From Holophagaceae bacterium UBA706 (GTDB taxonomy: Bacteria > Acidobacteriota > Holophagae > Holophagales > Holophagaceae), in assembly GCA_002298155.1 (NCBI GenBank), contig DBME01000144.1, positions 562 through 8,369 of the forward strand: 7,808 nucleotides of DNA. The letters run 5' to 3'. Shown one piece after another: positions 6,097 through 7,808 of this stretch (the first letter of the stretch is position 1; each line of letters opens with the position of its first letter). The notes below the pieces were generated by a model. That model had not been told where the DNA came from, ran no database searches, and saw only the letters and a program-made list of their open reading frames with translations. The position numbers and the translations under genes were made by a program.

Positions 6097-6101
6097 AGAG
6101 G
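6097..6101 (+). promoter_or_regulatory. Ribosome binding site AGAGG favouring a TTG start for the GH13 gene
   Basis: AGAGG ends 5 bases before TTG at 6107. The in-frame ATG at 6122 has no Shine-Dalgarno-like sequence at normal spacing, and AGAGG is 20 bases from it. This makes TTG the better start, though the ATG cannot be excluded. Confidence 0.5.
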
Positions 6102-6106
6102 TTCCC

Positions 6107-7808
6107 TTGTCAAGACCCCAGATGTCGCCTGCCCCCGGAAGCCGGATCGTCCACTATGTCGGTGACCGCGTGCGCTTCACCCTGGAGGGTGGGACCCGCG
6201 CCTTCCTGCGCACCAACCTCACCCGCGGCACGCAGGCGCGGCAGGAGGTCATCGCCCTGTCCGGCGCCGCCACCAGCGGAACCCGCACCTTCGCGGGCGA
6301 ATCCTGGCGGGACATCCCCCTGGTGCGCAAGGGCGGCCTGTGGGAGCTGGACCTGCCCCTGACCGAGGTGGGCTACTTCCGCGCCAAGGCCTACTACCTG
6401 GACGAGGAGGGCGACCAGCACTGGCCCGAGGGCAGCGACGTGGGCATCTCCGTGCACCCGGACCACCTGCGCACGGGCAACACCATCTACTGTGCCTTCC
6501 CCCGCATGTTCGGCCCTTCTCGCACGGGCCGCAGCACCCGCGAGCCCATGCTGGATGAGCAGCTCAACAGCTTGGACCAGCGGGGCTTCACGGTGATCCC
6601 GCCCTCGGGCAAGCTCCGGGAGCTCACCGCCTGCGTGCCGCACATGCTCGAGGACCTGGGCTGCCGGATCCTCCACCTTCTCCCCATCGGGCCCACGCCC
6701 ACCACCTACGCGCGCTTCGGGCGCTTCGGCAGCCCCTACGCCCAGATGGACCTCACGGGCATCGACCCGGCCCTGGTGGAGTTCGACGAGCGCACCACGG
6801 GCGTCGAGCAGTTCCAGGAGCTGGCCCACGCGGTGCACCTGCGCTCGGGGCTGGTGTTCCTGGACATCGTGGTGAACCACACGGGCTGGGGCTCCCGGCT
6901 CATGGAAGGCCGGCCCCAGTGGTTCCACCGGAACCCCGACGGCACCTTCCACAGCCCCGGCGCCTGGGGCAACACCTGGGGCGACCTGGTGGAGCTGGAC
7001 AACCGCGAGCCCCGCCTCTGGGAGGTGGTGGCCGACAGCCTCCTGACCTGGTGCCGCCGCGGCGTGGACGGGTTCCGCTGCGATGCCGGCTACATGGTGC
7101 CCCTGCCCACCTGGCAGTACATCGTCGCCCGGGTGCGCCAGGAGTTCCCGGACTGCGCCTTCCTGCTGGAAGGCCTGGGCGGGTCCTGGGAGGCCACCGA
7201 GACGCTGCTCACCGAGGGCGGCATGCAGTGGGCCTACAGCGAGCTCTTCCAGAACTACTCGCCCCGCGAAGTGGCCGGCTACCTGGACCACAGCATCGCC
7301 ATGGGCCGGCGCCTGGGGCCCCTGGCCCACTACAGCGAGACCCACGACAACGACCGCCTGGCCCGGCGCGGACCCGACTGGTCCCTGCACCGGAACCGCC
7401 TCTGCGCCCTCGCCAGCCAGTGCGGGACCTTCGGGTTCACCGGCGGCGTGGAGTGGCTGGCCACCGAGAAGATCGAAGTACATCAGTCGCGGGGCATGGC
7501 CTGGGGCGCCGCCGACAACCTGGTGGAGGAGCTGGCCGCGCTCAACCACCTCCTGTCCTCCCACCCCTGCTTCTTCGACGGCGCGCGCCTGGAACGCCTG
7601 AGCGGGGACGATTCCCCCGTGCTGGCCCTCCACCGCGTCTCCTGGGATGGCCAGGACCAGTGCCTCGTGCTGGTGAACCTCACCATGGAGCCCCAGGAAT
7701 GGGGTTCCCCGGCGCCCCAGTGGGCCGCCCTGGGCCGGCCCGGCGCCGAGCTCCTGGGCCAGGCGCCCCCCCGCGTGCGCCAGAACCCGGGCGGCTCCGT
7801 GACCTTCG
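6107..7808 (+). CDS. GH13 alpha-amylase superfamily enzyme, unassigned subfamily (cut by window edge)
   Basis: Alpha-glucan-active enzyme, probably in glycogen or maltodextrin metabolism; exact reaction unknown. About 567 residues are visible (562 from the ATG at 6122) with no stop. Numbering from TTG 6107: residues about 10-125 are a beta-rich N-terminal domain I do not recognise. The (beta/alpha)8 barrel then shows region I DIVVNHTGW (His258), region II GVDGFRCDAGYMV with nucleophile Asp326, region III FLLEGLGG with acid/base Glu355, and region IV SETHDND with Asp414, so the catalytic triad is intact. From about 490 a beta-type C-terminal domain seems to start (VLALHRVSWDGQDQCLVLVNL). No signal peptide is seen, so it is probably cytoplasmic. 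It faintly recalls GlgE maltosyltransferases and the glucanotransferase half of debranching enzymes, but has HDN in region IV where GlgE usually lacks it. It follows the kinase by 19 bases (34 to the ATG) with no terminator, so co-transcription is likely. Confidence 0.88.
   Translation, partial: MSRPQMSPAPGSRIVHYVGDRVRFTLEGGTRAFLRTNLTRGTQARQEVIALSGAATSGTRTFAGESWRDIPLVRKGGLWELDLPLTEVGYFRAKAYYLDEEGDQHWPEGSDVGISVHPDHLRTGNTIYCAFPRMFGPSRTGRSTREPMLDEQLNSLDQRGFTVIPPSGKLRELTACVPHMLEDLGCRILHLLPIGPTPTTYARFGRFGSPYAQMDLTGIDPALVEFDERTTGVEQFQELAHAVHLRSGLVFLDIVVNHTGWGSRLMEGRPQWFHRNPDGTFHSPGAWGNTWGDLVELDNREPRLWEVVADSLLTWCRRGVDGFRCDAGYMVPLPTWQYIVARVRQEFPDCAFLLEGLGGSWEATETLLTEGGMQWAYSELFQNYSPREVAGYLDHSIAMGRRLGPLAHYSETHDNDRLARRGPDWSLHRNRLCALASQCGTFGFTGGVEWLATEKIEVHQSRGMAWGAADNLVEELAALNHLLSSHPCFFDGARLERLSGDDSPVLALHRVSWDGQDQCLVLVNLTMEPQEWGSPAPQWAALGRPGAELLGQAPPRVRQNPGGSVTF

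Noticed and set aside
6110..7633. 507-codon open frame on the minus strand opposite the GH13 gene
   Set aside because: Same shadow pattern; the GH13 catalytic regions on the plus strand are unmistakable.
1..7808. CRISPR array, tRNA, rRNA, insertion sequence, prophage or defence genes
   Set aside because: No repeat-spacer structure, no cloverleaf-like segment, no transposase or phage motif was seen; the content is conserved division, signalling and carbohydrate genes.

Overview
The window is high-GC, gene-dense bacterial DNA. Codons favour G or C at the third position, and almost every base outside one roughly 400-base gap is coding. The left 4.35 kb is the front of a division and cell wall (dcw) cluster on the minus strand, in the order mraZ, rsmH (mraW), ftsL, ftsI (PASTA-type penicillin-binding protein) and murE. 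The right 3 kb is on the plus strand and holds a PhoR-like sensor histidine kinase followed closely by a large GH13 (alpha-amylase superfamily) enzyme. murE runs off the left edge and the GH13 gene runs off the right edge.

The organism cannot be fixed from the sequence alone. A compact mraZ-rsmH-ftsL-ftsI-murE cluster with meso-type wall enzymes, a PASTA-bearing FtsI and very high GC suggests a Gram-negative-type, non-model phylum. My tentative guess is Acidobacteriota (Holophaga/Geothrix-like); Myxococcota or a related lineage is the main alternative.

The dcw genes are tightly packed: mraZ and rsmH are 2 bases apart, rsmH/ftsL and ftsI/murE share ATGA stop-start overlaps, and ftsL and ftsI are 52 bases apart. 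They are very likely one transcript that makes the cluster's transcriptional regulator (MraZ), the 16S rRNA methyltransferase, two parts of the septal divisome and the first murein precursor ligase of the cluster. The transcript appears to start in the gap at 4351-4749. The mraZ side of this gap carries a striking array of CCACT motifs (AGTGG on the coding strand) at an exact 10-base period, which matches the known layout of MraZ operator boxes and overlaps a plausible promoter.

The divergent pair on the right is less ordinary. The kinase has all catalytic boxes but no response regulator beside it in the window. It is followed after 19-34 bases by the GH13 enzyme, whose four conserved regions and catalytic triad are intact but whose N-terminal domain I cannot assign to a named family. 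Most of the window is conserved housekeeping. The best leads are the MraZ operator array, the GH13 protein and its link with the kinase, and several dyad symmetries in the divergent intergenic region.
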